Assembly: GCA_046705285.1 (NCBI GenBank)
Contig: JBJKQK010000078.1
Coordinates: 1-20,850 of the forward strand
Source of the DNA: SCRD01 sp046705285
GTDB lineage: Bacteria > Acidobacteriota > Terriglobia > UBA7540
Reading direction: 5' to 3'
DNA: 20,850 bases
This document shows, one piece after another, positions 1-7,274 of this stretch. Position numbers and translations under genes: made by a program. The notes beneath the pieces were generated by a model, which worked only from the letters and a program-made list of their open reading frames with translations, was not told where the DNA came from and ran no database searches. Numbering within the stretch: position 1 is the first letter of the stretch; every line of letters begins with the position of its first letter.

Positions 1-205
1 AGTGAGCGAAGTGGTCCTGACGCACCGCAATTTGAATGACAACACGCTCGAGGGTCTGCGGCACCGGTCAATGCCCTTGTTCAGCGTGCAGTATCATCCA
101 GAGGCGTCGCCCGGCCCTCATGACTCAGCGTACCTTTTTGACCAGTTTGTGAGAATGATGGAAGAGTTCAAGTCTAAACAAGGCGGCGATTCCAGGCGGA
201 GGTGA
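1..205 (+). CDS. carA: Carbamoyl-phosphate synthase small subunit, C-terminal end (partial)
   Basis: Only the last 67 or so codons are present; the frame is open at the left edge. The fragment carries the end of the class I glutamine amidotransferase domain: NLNDNTLEGLRH, then FSVQYHPEASPGPHDS, where the His and Glu of YHPEA are the catalytic-triad partners of the upstream nucleophile cysteine, and a YLFDQF tail. CarA hydrolyses glutamine and channels ammonia to CarB for carbamoyl phosphate synthesis, which feeds arginine and pyrimidine synthesis in the cytosol. The stop codon overlaps the GTG of the next gene (GTGA), so translation of the two is probably coupled, and carB follows on the same strand. 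The identification is firm because the HPEASPGPHD block is diagnostic of CarA among class I amidotransferases. Confidence 0.96.
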   Translation, partial: VSEVVLTHRNLNDNTLEGLRHRSMPLFSVQYHPEASPGPHDSAYLFDQFVRMMEEFKSKQGGDSRRR

Positions 206-642
206 AGATGAGACTTGACGACATCGATCGTTGGATCAACCAAATTACCGATGTGATTGACGACCCGGGCGCAAAACTCAAAAAGGGTGCGCATCTCGAT
301 CTGGTCATGGGCAAAAAGCTTAGCCGCCTGGTCGGGAAGGTTGATAAACTCGCTGACGCTGCTACTGGCACTGTGCGAAAGTTTGACCGTCTTGCCGACA
401 AGGTTGACGGGCTCGCTGACGTCGCAACCAGCACCGAACGAAAGATCGACCGGGTGGCCGGCAAGGTTAATAAACTTGCTGACGTCGCCACCGGTACTGG
501 ACAAAAGTTGGAGCGTCTGGCGGAACTCTCCACATCCACGGAACAGAAAACCGGCAAGCCGGCAGAGGATTCGTCTCCTGCGAACCAGAAACCGGACCAC
601 CCGGTCAAGGCGCAGACGCCTCCGCGGCGCGAGGGGCAATAG
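202..642 (+). CDS. Small hypothetical protein with 21-residue tandem repeats, between carA and carB
   Basis: I do not recognise this protein. It has 146 residues from GTG 202, or 144 from the ATG at 208; the GTG overlaps the carA stop as GTGA. Residues 1-37 are charged and include a short amphipathic stretch (DDIDRWINQITDVI). Residues 39-101 are three tandem 21-residue units, each starting K-(L/F/I)-(S/D)-R and containing GKV or DKV, then LAD and A-T-(G/S)-T. A fourth, shortened unit (102-115) follows. Spaced Leu/Ile/Val with Lys/Arg/Asp suggest a long amphipathic helix or coiled coil. The tail from about 116 is Pro/Lys/Glu-rich and probably disordered. There is no signal peptide or membrane segment. 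Its position implies co-expression with carbamoyl-phosphate synthase, but a functional link is unproven. Base composition matches the neighbours and the frame is intact, so I treat it as a real gene. Confidence 0.7.
   Translation: MKMRLDDIDRWINQITDVIDDPGAKLKKGAHLDLVMGKKLSRLVGKVDKLADAATGTVRKFDRLADKVDGLADVATSTERKIDRVAGKVNKLADVATGTGQKLERLAELSTSTEQKTGKPAEDSSPANQKPDHPVKAQTPPRREGQ
316..546 (+). repeat. 63-bp in-frame tandem repeat (3 full units plus a shortened one)
   Basis: Units lie at 316-378, 379-441 and 442-504, with a shortened unit at 505-546 that lacks six internal codons. They encode the 21-residue repeats of the small protein. Nucleotide identity between units is moderate while the protein pattern is clear, so this is an old, selected repeat rather than a recent duplication. 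Confidence 0.75.
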
Positions 643-710
643 CAAGTGGTGAGGGTGACGCTGAAGCCGTCCCCTGACACAACGGGCTACCAACAGAGTA
701 AAATGGTTGA

Positions 711-739
711 TTCGGAATTCCCAATTCATCATTCATAAT
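711..739 (+). promoter_or_regulatory. Weak sigma70-like promoter just upstream of carB
   Basis: CATAAT at 734-739 matches TATAAT in five of six bases. TTCGGA at 711-716, spaced 17 bases, matches the -35 consensus in only three of six. The 46 bases before carB are clearly AT-richer than the surroundings. A transcript would start at about 746-747, directly at the carB ATG. Tentative. Confidence 0.25.
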
Positions 740-746
740 TGATTTC

Positions 747-3700
747 ATGCCCAAACGTACTGATATCCACAAAGTTCTGATTATCGGGTCGGGGCCTATT
801 GTGATTGGCCAGGCGTGCGAATTTGACTACTCCGGCACGCAGGCCTGCAAGGCGCTCAAGGCGGACGGCTATGAAGTTGTGCTGGTCAACTCCAACCCGG
901 CCACGATCATGACCGATCCTGAATTTGCCGACCGTACCTACGTCGAACCGCTCACGGCCGAGTACCTGGAGACCATTATCGCTTGTGAGCGTCCCGACGC
1001 CGTGTTGCCCACAGTGGGCGGGCAAACCGCGCTGAACCTCGCTGTCGAACTGGCAGAGAAAGGCATTCTGGACCGTTACCAGGTCAAACTGATCGGCGCA
1101 TCTCCGAAGGCGATCAAGATCGCCGAGGACCGTCTCTGGTTCAAGGATGCGATGAAGAAAATCGGCCTGGAGGTGCCCCGCAGCGTGCTCGTAAACACGG
1201 TGGAGGCGGCGCTGAAGGTTTCCGAACAAATTGGTTTCCCGCTGATCCTTCGCCCCTCGTTCACGCTCGGGGGCACAGGTTCCGGGATCGCATACAACCG
1301 TGAAGAACTGGCTGAGCGCGTCCGCTTCGGACTTGATCTGAGCCCGGTCCATGAAGTTCTGGTCGAGGAGTCCGTGCTGGGCTGGAAAGAGTTCGAGCTC
1401 GAAGTGATGCGCGATCATGCTGACAACGCTGTCGTGATCTGCAGCATTGAGAATTTCGACCCCATGGGAGTTCACACGGGTGATTCCATCACCGTTGCCC
1501 CGGTTCAGACGCTGACGGACAAAGAATATCAACTGATGCGTGATGCTGCTTTCAGGGTGATCCGCACCGTGGGCGTGGAGACGGGCGGCTCCAACATCCA
1601 GTTTGCGGTCGAACCGGGGACGGGACGCATGCTGGTGATTGAAATGAATCCCCGCGTGTCGCGCAGCTCTGCACTGGCATCGAAAGCGACTGGCTTTCCC
1701 ATTGCCAAGATTGCGGCGCGCCTGGCCATGGGCTATCGCCTGGATGAAATTCCCAACGATATCACGAAGAAGACGCCGTCCTGTTTCGAGCCTACACTTG
1801 ACTACGTTGTGGTAAAGATCCCGAAATGGGCGCAGGAGAAATTCCCCGAATCCGACCCGAGACTGGGAACACAGATGAAATCGGTCGGGGAAGTGATGGC
1901 GATCGGGCGAACATTTAAGGAAGCCTTTATGAAGGGCGTACGCTCGCTTGAGACGGGCCGCAAGCCTCCCAAGCCGCCAGCCGACAGAAACGAGCTGTTG
2001 CGCCGTGTGTCCACGCCAAATCCCGAACGGCTTTGGGACCTTCTGTACGCCTTCGGCGCTGGCGAAAGCGTGGAGACGCTTGCCGAAATAACCCAGATTG
2101 ATCCCTGGTTCCTTGACCAGGTCCGGCAGATGGTGGTGATGCAAAACGAACTCAAGCGGTTCGACTTGCAGTCGGTGCCGGCTTCGGTGCTGCGTGAAGC
2201 AAAGCGCCTGGGCTTTTCAGATTTGCATTTGGGCGAACTGTGGGACGTGGGCGGGACAGACGTTCGCACGAAGCGGCTTGAGAATAACGTCCGGCCGGTT
2301 TTCAAGCGCGTTGACACCTGCTCGGCCGAATTTGAATCCTTCACTCCATATCTTTATTCCACCTATGAAGACGAAGATGAGGCAGAGCCGACACAGCGCA
2401 AGAAGATCATGATTCTGGGAAGCGGCCCCAACCGTATCGGGCAAGGAATTGAGTTTGACTACTGCTGCGTCCATGCCTCGTACGCGCTCAAAGAAGAAGG
2501 CTACGAGACGATCATGGTGAACTGCAATCCCGAGACCGTCTCAACCGATTACGATACGTCCGACCGCCTCTACTTTGAGCCCCTGACGTTTGAAGACGTG
2601 ATGTCGATTGTCGAAGAAGAACATCCGACCGGAGTCATTGTCCAGTTCGGTGGACAGACTCCGCTAAACCTTGCGCGGCAGCTTAAGGCGGCCGGGGTTC
2701 CCATTATTGGAACTTCGCCGGAATCCATCAACCTGGCTGAGGACCGGAAACACTTTGGAAAGCTCCTTCGAGATCTTGGCATTCCGCAACCGGAAAACGG
2801 GACAGCCATGAGCGTGGAAGAAGCGCTTGAAGTTGCAGACCGAATCGGCTATCCGGTTCTGGTTCGACCCTCGTACGTGCTGGGCGGCAGGGCCATGGTG
2901 ATTGCTTACGACCGCAAGATGCTCGCGAATTACGTGCGCCGCGCTGAAGATCTTGAAGGAGCATTTCCGATCCTGATTGACCGCTTCCTTGAAAATGCTA
3001 CCGAGGTTGATGTCGACGCCCTTTCCGATGGGCACGATGTCGTGATTGCGGGTATCATGGAGCACATCGAGGAAGCCGGCATTCATTCGGGCGATAGCTC
3101 CTGCGTGCTTCCCTCCGTTAACATCTCTGACGAGAATCGCCGCACCCTTGCCGCCTATACCACAAGGCTCGCGCGGGAACTTAATGTTGTCGGCTTGATG
3201 AACACGCAATATGCCATCCAGAATGGGAAGGTTTTTGTGCTTGAAGTCAACCCACGCGCTTCACGCACGGTGCCATATGTCAGCAAAGCCACCGGCACGC
3301 CGCTGGCCAAGGTTGCAGCACGCCTGATGGTGGGTCAAAAACTGAGCAGCTTTGGTTTGGACCCAGAGCTCCCGGTCGGCCATTTTTACGTGAAGTCTCC
3401 GGTCTTCCCCTTCCAGAAATTTCCGGGTGTCGATACCGTGCTGGGTCCGGAGATGAAATCAACCGGAGAAGTGATGGGCGTGGCCGACCGCTTTGGCCTG
3501 GCTTTCGCCAAGGCCCAGCTGGCCGCAGCGCAGAAGATCGCGATGAACGGCAAAGTGTTTATTTCTGTCAACGATCATGACAAGGCGCAGGCCGTTGCTC
3601 TGGCGCGCGACCTTGCCGGGCTCGGCTTCAAACTCATCGCGACCCGCGGGACTGCTGCGGCTATTCGTGCGGCCAAAGTCAAGGTGGAACGGGTCTACAA

Positions 3701-3998
3701 AGTGGAAGAAGGGCGTCCGAACGTTGTGGACCATATCAAGAACGCTTCCATCGATCTGATCATCAACACGCCGCTCGGCCGGGATTCAAGGTACGATGAA
3801 AAAGCAATCCGGCGTGCGGCCGTTCAGCATGGTGTGACCTGTATCACCACGATCTCCGCGGCAACTGCTGCCGTGAATGGCATCCGCGCCCAGCGCGAGC
3901 GCGGAGTTGAAGTGGCCTGCCTGCAGGAACTTCATCTCAAGGATCGAGCGATGGCCCAGAGTTCTGTCGTAAGCAAAACGCTCAACCCAGGTAACTGA
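747..3998 (+). CDS. carB: Carbamoyl-phosphate synthase large subunit
   Basis: This full-length CarB (1083 residues; the family is about 1070) joins bicarbonate, ammonia from CarA and two ATP to make carbamoyl phosphate. The N-terminal synthetase half opens with LIIGSGPIVIGQACEFDYSG (residues 11-30) and holds the first ATP-grasp fold, followed by the oligomerisation region (about 400-550). The second half restarts near residue 553 with the matching MILGSGPNRIGQGIEFDY block and the second ATP-grasp domain. The MGS-like allosteric domain begins near residue 933 and shows VEEGRPNVVDHI, INTPLGR and the RRAAVQ block typical of the effector-binding region. No Shine-Dalgarno sequence is visible before ATG 747, and the preceding bases are AT-rich. 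The start is nevertheless well placed, because the conserved N-terminus (PKRTDIHKVLIIG) begins immediately. The aldolase gene starts 4 bases after the stop and is probably co-transcribed. Confidence 0.98.
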   Translation: MPKRTDIHKVLIIGSGPIVIGQACEFDYSGTQACKALKADGYEVVLVNSNPATIMTDPEFADRTYVEPLTAEYLETIIACERPDAVLPTVGGQTALNLAVELAEKGILDRYQVKLIGASPKAIKIAEDRLWFKDAMKKIGLEVPRSVLVNTVEAALKVSEQIGFPLILRPSFTLGGTGSGIAYNREELAERVRFGLDLSPVHEVLVEESVLGWKEFELEVMRDHADNAVVICSIENFDPMGVHTGDSITVAPVQTLTDKEYQLMRDAAFRVIRTVGVETGGSNIQFAVEPGTGRMLVIEMNPRVSRSSALASKATGFPIAKIAARLAMGYRLDEIPNDITKKTPSCFEPTLDYVVVKIPKWAQEKFPESDPRLGTQMKSVGEVMAIGRTFKEAFMKGVRSLETGRKPPKPPADRNELLRRVSTPNPERLWDLLYAFGAGESVETLAEITQIDPWFLDQVRQMVVMQNELKRFDLQSVPASVLREAKRLGFSDLHLGELWDVGGTDVRTKRLENNVRPVFKRVDTCSAEFESFTPYLYSTYEDEDEAEPTQRKKIMILGSGPNRIGQGIEFDYCCVHASYALKEEGYETIMVNCNPETVSTDYDTSDRLYFEPLTFEDVMSIVEEEHPTGVIVQFGGQTPLNLARQLKAAGVPIIGTSPESINLAEDRKHFGKLLRDLGIPQPENGTAMSVEEALEVADRIGYPVLVRPSYVLGGRAMVIAYDRKMLANYVRRAEDLEGAFPILIDRFLENATEVDVDALSDGHDVVIAGIMEHIEEAGIHSGDSSCVLPSVNISDENRRTLAAYTTRLARELNVVGLMNTQYAIQNGKVFVLEVNPRASRTVPYVSKATGTPLAKVAARLMVGQKLSSFGLDPELPVGHFYVKSPVFPFQKFPGVDTVLGPEMKSTGEVMGVADRFGLAFAKAQLAAAQKIAMNGKVFISVNDHDKAQAVALARDLAGLGFKLIATRGTAAAIRAAKVKVERVYKVEEGRPNVVDHIKNASIDLIINTPLGRDSRYDEKAIRRAAVQHGVTCITTISAATAAVNGIRAQRERGVEVACLQELHLKDRAMAQSSVVSKTLNPGN

Positions 3999-4002
3999 AT
4001 TC

Positions 4003-4929
4003 ATGACAAGCAAAGAAATCGTTTCCAATCTTGAGGGAGTCTTTGTCCCAATTGTGACGCCGTACAAGCGCCGCGGGGATATCGACGAAGCCGGTTTTCA
4101 ATACAACGTTCGGCGCTATATTCGGAAAGGTGTTAACGGAGTTCTTGTGGCGGGTTCCACCGGCGAGGGGCCCTATCTCTCCGACGACGAAAGATTGCGG
4201 CTGGTGGAACTGGCACGGCCGATTATTTCGCCGCCCCAACTTCTGCTGGTTGGCACAGGCGTGGAAACCACGCGACAGACAATTCGTCTGAGCAGAGAAG
4301 CGGTTGCCCGCGGCGCCGACGCAGTACTGGTGCTGACCCCAAGCTACTTTAAGAATCGCATGAACGCTGCCGCTTTGACCACGCACTTCTCAACGATTGC
4401 GGATGCGCTGCGGCGTCCTCTCCTGATTTACTCGATTCCTCAATTCACCGGGATTCACATGGAAGCGGCGGCGATCGGCCGCCTGTCACGCCACGGCAAT
4501 ATAGCCGGACTCAAGGAAAGTTCAGGCAACGTCGATTTCTTGCGTGACGTCGTTCGGAAGGTAGACCGTGGGTTTCGCATCCTTGCAGGGTCAGCGCTGA
4601 TCATGATCGAGGCGCTGCAAACGGGAGCAGCAGGGGTGATTCTTGGCCCGGCAAACTACATTCCAGATATTTGCATTGACCTTTACAGGCTCTTCTGCAA
4701 GGGAGAGGTCGAGAAGGCGCTGGAGATCGAACATCGCCTTGCACCCCTGGTGCAGGAAGTGAATGTTCGTTGCGGAATTCCAGGGATAAAGTACGCGCTT
4801 GACCTGTGCGGCTACAAGGGCGGAAAGCCTCGCGGGCCTCTGCTGCCATTGAGCCCTTCTGAAGAACGCAAGGTAGCGACCGCTCTCCGGAAAGCTGGTA
4901 TTCGCCTGAACCGGCGCACAGCTGCCTGA
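4003..4929 (+). CDS. DapA/NAL-superfamily aldolase, resembling 4-hydroxy-2-oxoglutarate aldolase
   Basis: This 308-residue class I (Schiff-base) aldolase/lyase has a TIM-barrel fold. The pyruvate-binding motif GSTGE is at 51-55, the catalytic tyrosine at 143 (IYSIP) and the Schiff-base lysine at 171 (GLKES). In genuine dihydrodipicolinate synthase the YNVP motif is followed by G-R-T-G, whose arginine (E. coli Arg138) binds the substrate carboxylate; here it reads YSIPQFTG, with Phe148 instead. The C-terminal block RCGIPGIK ... GYKGG ... PLLPLSPSEE resembles, from memory, animal and bacterial 4-hydroxy-2-oxoglutarate aldolase (HOGA1 type) more than DapA. I therefore call a superfamily member that probably makes or cleaves a 4-hydroxy-2-oxo acid, not an assured lysine-pathway enzyme. 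It starts 4 bases after carB. The start has only a weak AGG upstream, but the N-terminus fits the family. Confidence 0.88.
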   Translation: MTSKEIVSNLEGVFVPIVTPYKRRGDIDEAGFQYNVRRYIRKGVNGVLVAGSTGEGPYLSDDERLRLVELARPIISPPQLLLVGTGVETTRQTIRLSREAVARGADAVLVLTPSYFKNRMNAAALTTHFSTIADALRRPLLIYSIPQFTGIHMEAAAIGRLSRHGNIAGLKESSGNVDFLRDVVRKVDRGFRILAGSALIMIEALQTGAAGVILGPANYIPDICIDLYRLFCKGEVEKALEIEHRLAPLVQEVNVRCGIPGIKYALDLCGYKGGKPRGPLLPLSPSEERKVATALRKAGIRLNRRTAA

Positions 4930-5044
4930 TTTTTCAATCCCAATCCGAATCCCGAACAACCTTTGCAGCATCGATAAAGGAGTTGCCGCGAGCTTCGCTG
5001 GGGTGTTGTTGGTTTTGTTTCAGCAGTGTAGCATTGGAGAATTC

Positions 5045-6682
5045 ATGGATTGCGTGTCACGCCCTTATTCTCGAATCCCGAAATCCAGCAAGCTGCTTGT
5101 GGATTATCTCGAGCATTACGAGCGCGTTGAGCAATTCTACAATGGGTCGCCTTTCAGCCCGGATACGTACAGACGGCTGGAACGGGAGCTTCGCGGCTTC
5201 AAAATCGACCGTGAGGCTCTGGTCAGGATTTTGCTGCGACAGAATGAGGCTTTTGGGGCCGGCGAGGAGACAATTGCAAATGTCCGCCGTCTCGCCGACC
5301 CGGACACTTTCGCCGTTGTCACTGGCCAGCAAGTGGGCCTCTTCTCCGGCCCGGCGTTCACGCTTTACAAGATGCTGACAGCAGTACGCGTATCGCAATC
5401 TCTTGCTTCCCAAGGCCTAAAGGTGGTTCCGATCTTCTGGCTGGCTACCGAGGACCACGATCTGGAGGAAGTCGCTCAGGCTTATACGCTCAGCGACGAA
5501 TACGAAAAGATCCCTTTACATGATCCAGGTGAGCGGCCGGCGCCGCAATCTCCGGTTGGACGTGTCAGGCTGACGCCGGCTGTTATCGAGGCCATCGATC
5601 GGCTGGAAGCGACCCTGCAGGGTGGTAATGACCGCTCGCAATTGCTTGGAGACCTCCGATCATGCTATCAGCCTGGTGCAACGTGGTCGCTTTCATTCGG
5701 AAAGTTCCTGACGCGGCTCTGCGGCCGCTGGGGCGTCGTGCTGCTTGACCCGATGGATGAGGCGATCCATCGGTTGAGTGTACCCATCTACCAGGAGGCT
5801 CTCCGGCAGGCAGAGGACTTGAGAATTCAACTTCAAGATCGCTCCCAGGATCTGGTCAAGGCTGGCTACCACGCGCAGGTTCACATTGCGGAAGATTCGA
5901 CGCTGCTCTTTGTGGAAAGGGAAGGCAATCGATTGCCGGTGCACGTAACTGGCGCAGACGGCAAGGACAGATTTTCCATCGGCGAAGTTCAAGAGGTCTC
6001 GATGGAAGAGCTGACATCCGAGTCCAAAGAAAACCCGCTCAATTTCTCTGCTAATGTGTTGCTTCGTCCTCTCGTACAGGACAGCCTATTGCCTACCATT
6101 GTTTGCATCGTCGGGCCTTCCGAGCTTGCTTATCTGGGCCAGGCGCAGGTTCTTTATTCTGCTTTTGGCCGCCCCATGCCTGCGGTTTTCCCTCGAAGCG
6201 GTTTCACGCTGGTTGACCGCCGCATTGAGCGCTGGATGGAGAAATACCAGGTGACGATTGATGACGTCTGGCAGGGCAAAGAACATTTAAGTCAACGCAT
6301 CGCCTCCACTGCTTTTGCCGAAGGATGGTCAGAGCGCTTCAATCAGGCGGAAAAGGACCTTGCTCATCTGCTGGCACGGCTGAGAAAAGATATTGAAGCT
6401 CTCGACCCGACACTGGTCGACGCGCTGAATCACGCGGAAGAAAAGATTCAATACCAGGTTGAGAGGCTGAAAGGCAAGATGACACGTTCGGCGCTCAGCA
6501 AGTCTGAAATTCTTGCCCGCCATACGCAGGCGCTTCTCAGTGCCATGACACCTGACAGGGAATTGCAGGAACGAAGCGTGAGCGGAGCTTACTTTCTTGG
6601 CCACGCCGGCTATGGCCTGCTCGACCGCCTGCTTGAACATATCCCTGCCGACACTTCCGATCACCGTGTCATGAATTTCTGA
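5045..6682 (+). CDS. bshC: Bacillithiol biosynthesis cysteine-adding enzyme BshC
   Basis: BshC is assigned to the last step of bacillithiol synthesis, adding cysteine to glucosaminyl-malate in the cytosol. Its hallmark region is plain: VTGQQVGLFSGPAFTLYK, followed by PIFWLATEDHDLEE, near residues 94-140. Later conserved blocks are VGPSELAYLGQ, VFPRSGFTLVD and a helical, coiled-coil-like C-terminal part ending RSVSGAYFLGHAGYGLLDRL. The ATG at 5045 is preferred because it has TGGAG seven bases upstream and matches the family's N-terminus (SRPYSRIPKSSKLLVDYL); an in-frame GTG at 5003 would add 14 atypical residues. The length from 5045 is 545 residues, close to the usual 540. No bshA or bshB is in this window. 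BshC is found in Firmicutes, Bacteroidetes, Acidobacteria and Deinococci, which helps narrow the host. Confidence 0.94.
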   Translation: MDCVSRPYSRIPKSSKLLVDYLEHYERVEQFYNGSPFSPDTYRRLERELRGFKIDREALVRILLRQNEAFGAGEETIANVRRLADPDTFAVVTGQQVGLFSGPAFTLYKMLTAVRVSQSLASQGLKVVPIFWLATEDHDLEEVAQAYTLSDEYEKIPLHDPGERPAPQSPVGRVRLTPAVIEAIDRLEATLQGGNDRSQLLGDLRSCYQPGATWSLSFGKFLTRLCGRWGVVLLDPMDEAIHRLSVPIYQEALRQAEDLRIQLQDRSQDLVKAGYHAQVHIAEDSTLLFVEREGNRLPVHVTGADGKDRFSIGEVQEVSMEELTSESKENPLNFSANVLLRPLVQDSLLPTIVCIVGPSELAYLGQAQVLYSAFGRPMPAVFPRSGFTLVDRRIERWMEKYQVTIDDVWQGKEHLSQRIASTAFAEGWSERFNQAEKDLAHLLARLRKDIEALDPTLVDALNHAEEKIQYQVERLKGKMTRSALSKSEILARHTQALLSAMTPDRELQERSVSGAYFLGHAGYGLLDRLLEHIPADTSDHRVMNF

Positions 6683-6758
6683 TCTCTGAACCTTCTTCGA
6701 GCGTCAGTCCTGCCTCAGCTTCATGGAACTGCCGGACAAGGAATCAGGCAAATCTCTT

Positions 6759-6767
6759 TGTTATAAT
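6759..6767 (+). promoter_or_regulatory. Extended -10 promoter for the yjbQ-hemW-ltaE block
   Basis: TGTTATAAT is a perfect TGn-TATAAT extended -10 element in the intergenic region after bshC. No good -35 hexamer lies 16-18 bases upstream, which extended -10 promoters can tolerate. A transcript would start near 6774, some 50 bases before the ATG at 6826. Confidence 0.5.
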
Positions 6768-6825
6768 GAATCAGCCATTCATTAAATCCCAGGGGATTGG
6801 TGAAGGGCGGGAAGAGGAGGGAACA

Positions 6826-7272
6826 ATGTCTGAACAAGCAGCTAAGGCCCCGATTCAGAGCAAGCCGCGGAACCAGCATCATGTTCTTCACATTGAAACG
6901 CACTCCCGTGTAGAGTTCAAAGATATCACTGGGCAGATCGAACATCTGATCGAGCAATCAGGGATTGAAAGCGGCCAATGCCACGTGTTTGTCCCTCACA
7001 CCACTGCCGCGATTCTGATCAACGAGAACTACGACCCTGCCCTGCGGCAGGACATCACTGATTTCTTAAAGAAGCTTGTTCCCCCTGATGCGGACTATCA
7101 GCATAACGACGGCAACTGTGATTCTCATCTGAAAGCGACCCTCATTGGCTCTTCGAAGACCTTGCTGATAGAAAGCCACCGGCTTCTGCTGGGGCGCTGG
7201 CAGGGTGTTTATTTTTGCGAATTTGACGGGCCACGGCGGCGTGATTTGCACATCAAGCTGGTCGCGGATTAG
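6826..7272 (+). CDS. YjbQ/UPF0047 family protein
   Basis: This 148-residue protein is a member of the YjbQ (UPF0047) family, compact beta-rich enzymes for which thiamine-phosphate synthase activity has been reported in some members; the physiological role is uncertain. Visible family motifs are VFVPHTTAAILINEN (residues 54-68), NDGNCDSHLKA (94-104) and GRWQGVYFCEFDGPR (123-137). The histidines at 58 and 101 belong to the conserved metal/phosphate pocket of the family. The length matches the usual 130-150. The start at 6826 is set by an AGGAGG at 6815-6820, five bases upstream; an earlier in-frame ATG at 6766 lies inside the promoter -10 box and can be excluded. hemW begins two bases after the stop, so the pair is surely co-transcribed. 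Confidence 0.92.
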   Translation: MSEQAAKAPIQSKPRNQHHVLHIETHSRVEFKDITGQIEHLIEQSGIESGQCHVFVPHTTAAILINENYDPALRQDITDFLKKLVPPDADYQHNDGNCDSHLKATLIGSSKTLLIESHRLLLGRWQGVYFCEFDGPRRRDLHIKLVAD

Positions 7273-7274
7273 CG

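Noticed and set aside
118..732. Minus-strand open frames opposite the repeat protein
   Set aside because: They show the mirror of the 63-bp repeat but no ribosome site or familiar motif; the plus-strand frame is coupled to carA and fits better.
729..2144. Long minus-strand open frame (471 codons) opposite carB
   Set aside because: It lies wholly antisense to a certain gene, its protein is His/Arg-rich without recognisable motifs, and such frames are common opposite GC-biased codons.
5003..5044. Upstream GTG start for bshC, and a TTGTTG/TAGCAT promoter before it
   Set aside because: The added 14 residues are atypical. The putative -10 would place the transcript start after the good Shine-Dalgarno sequence.
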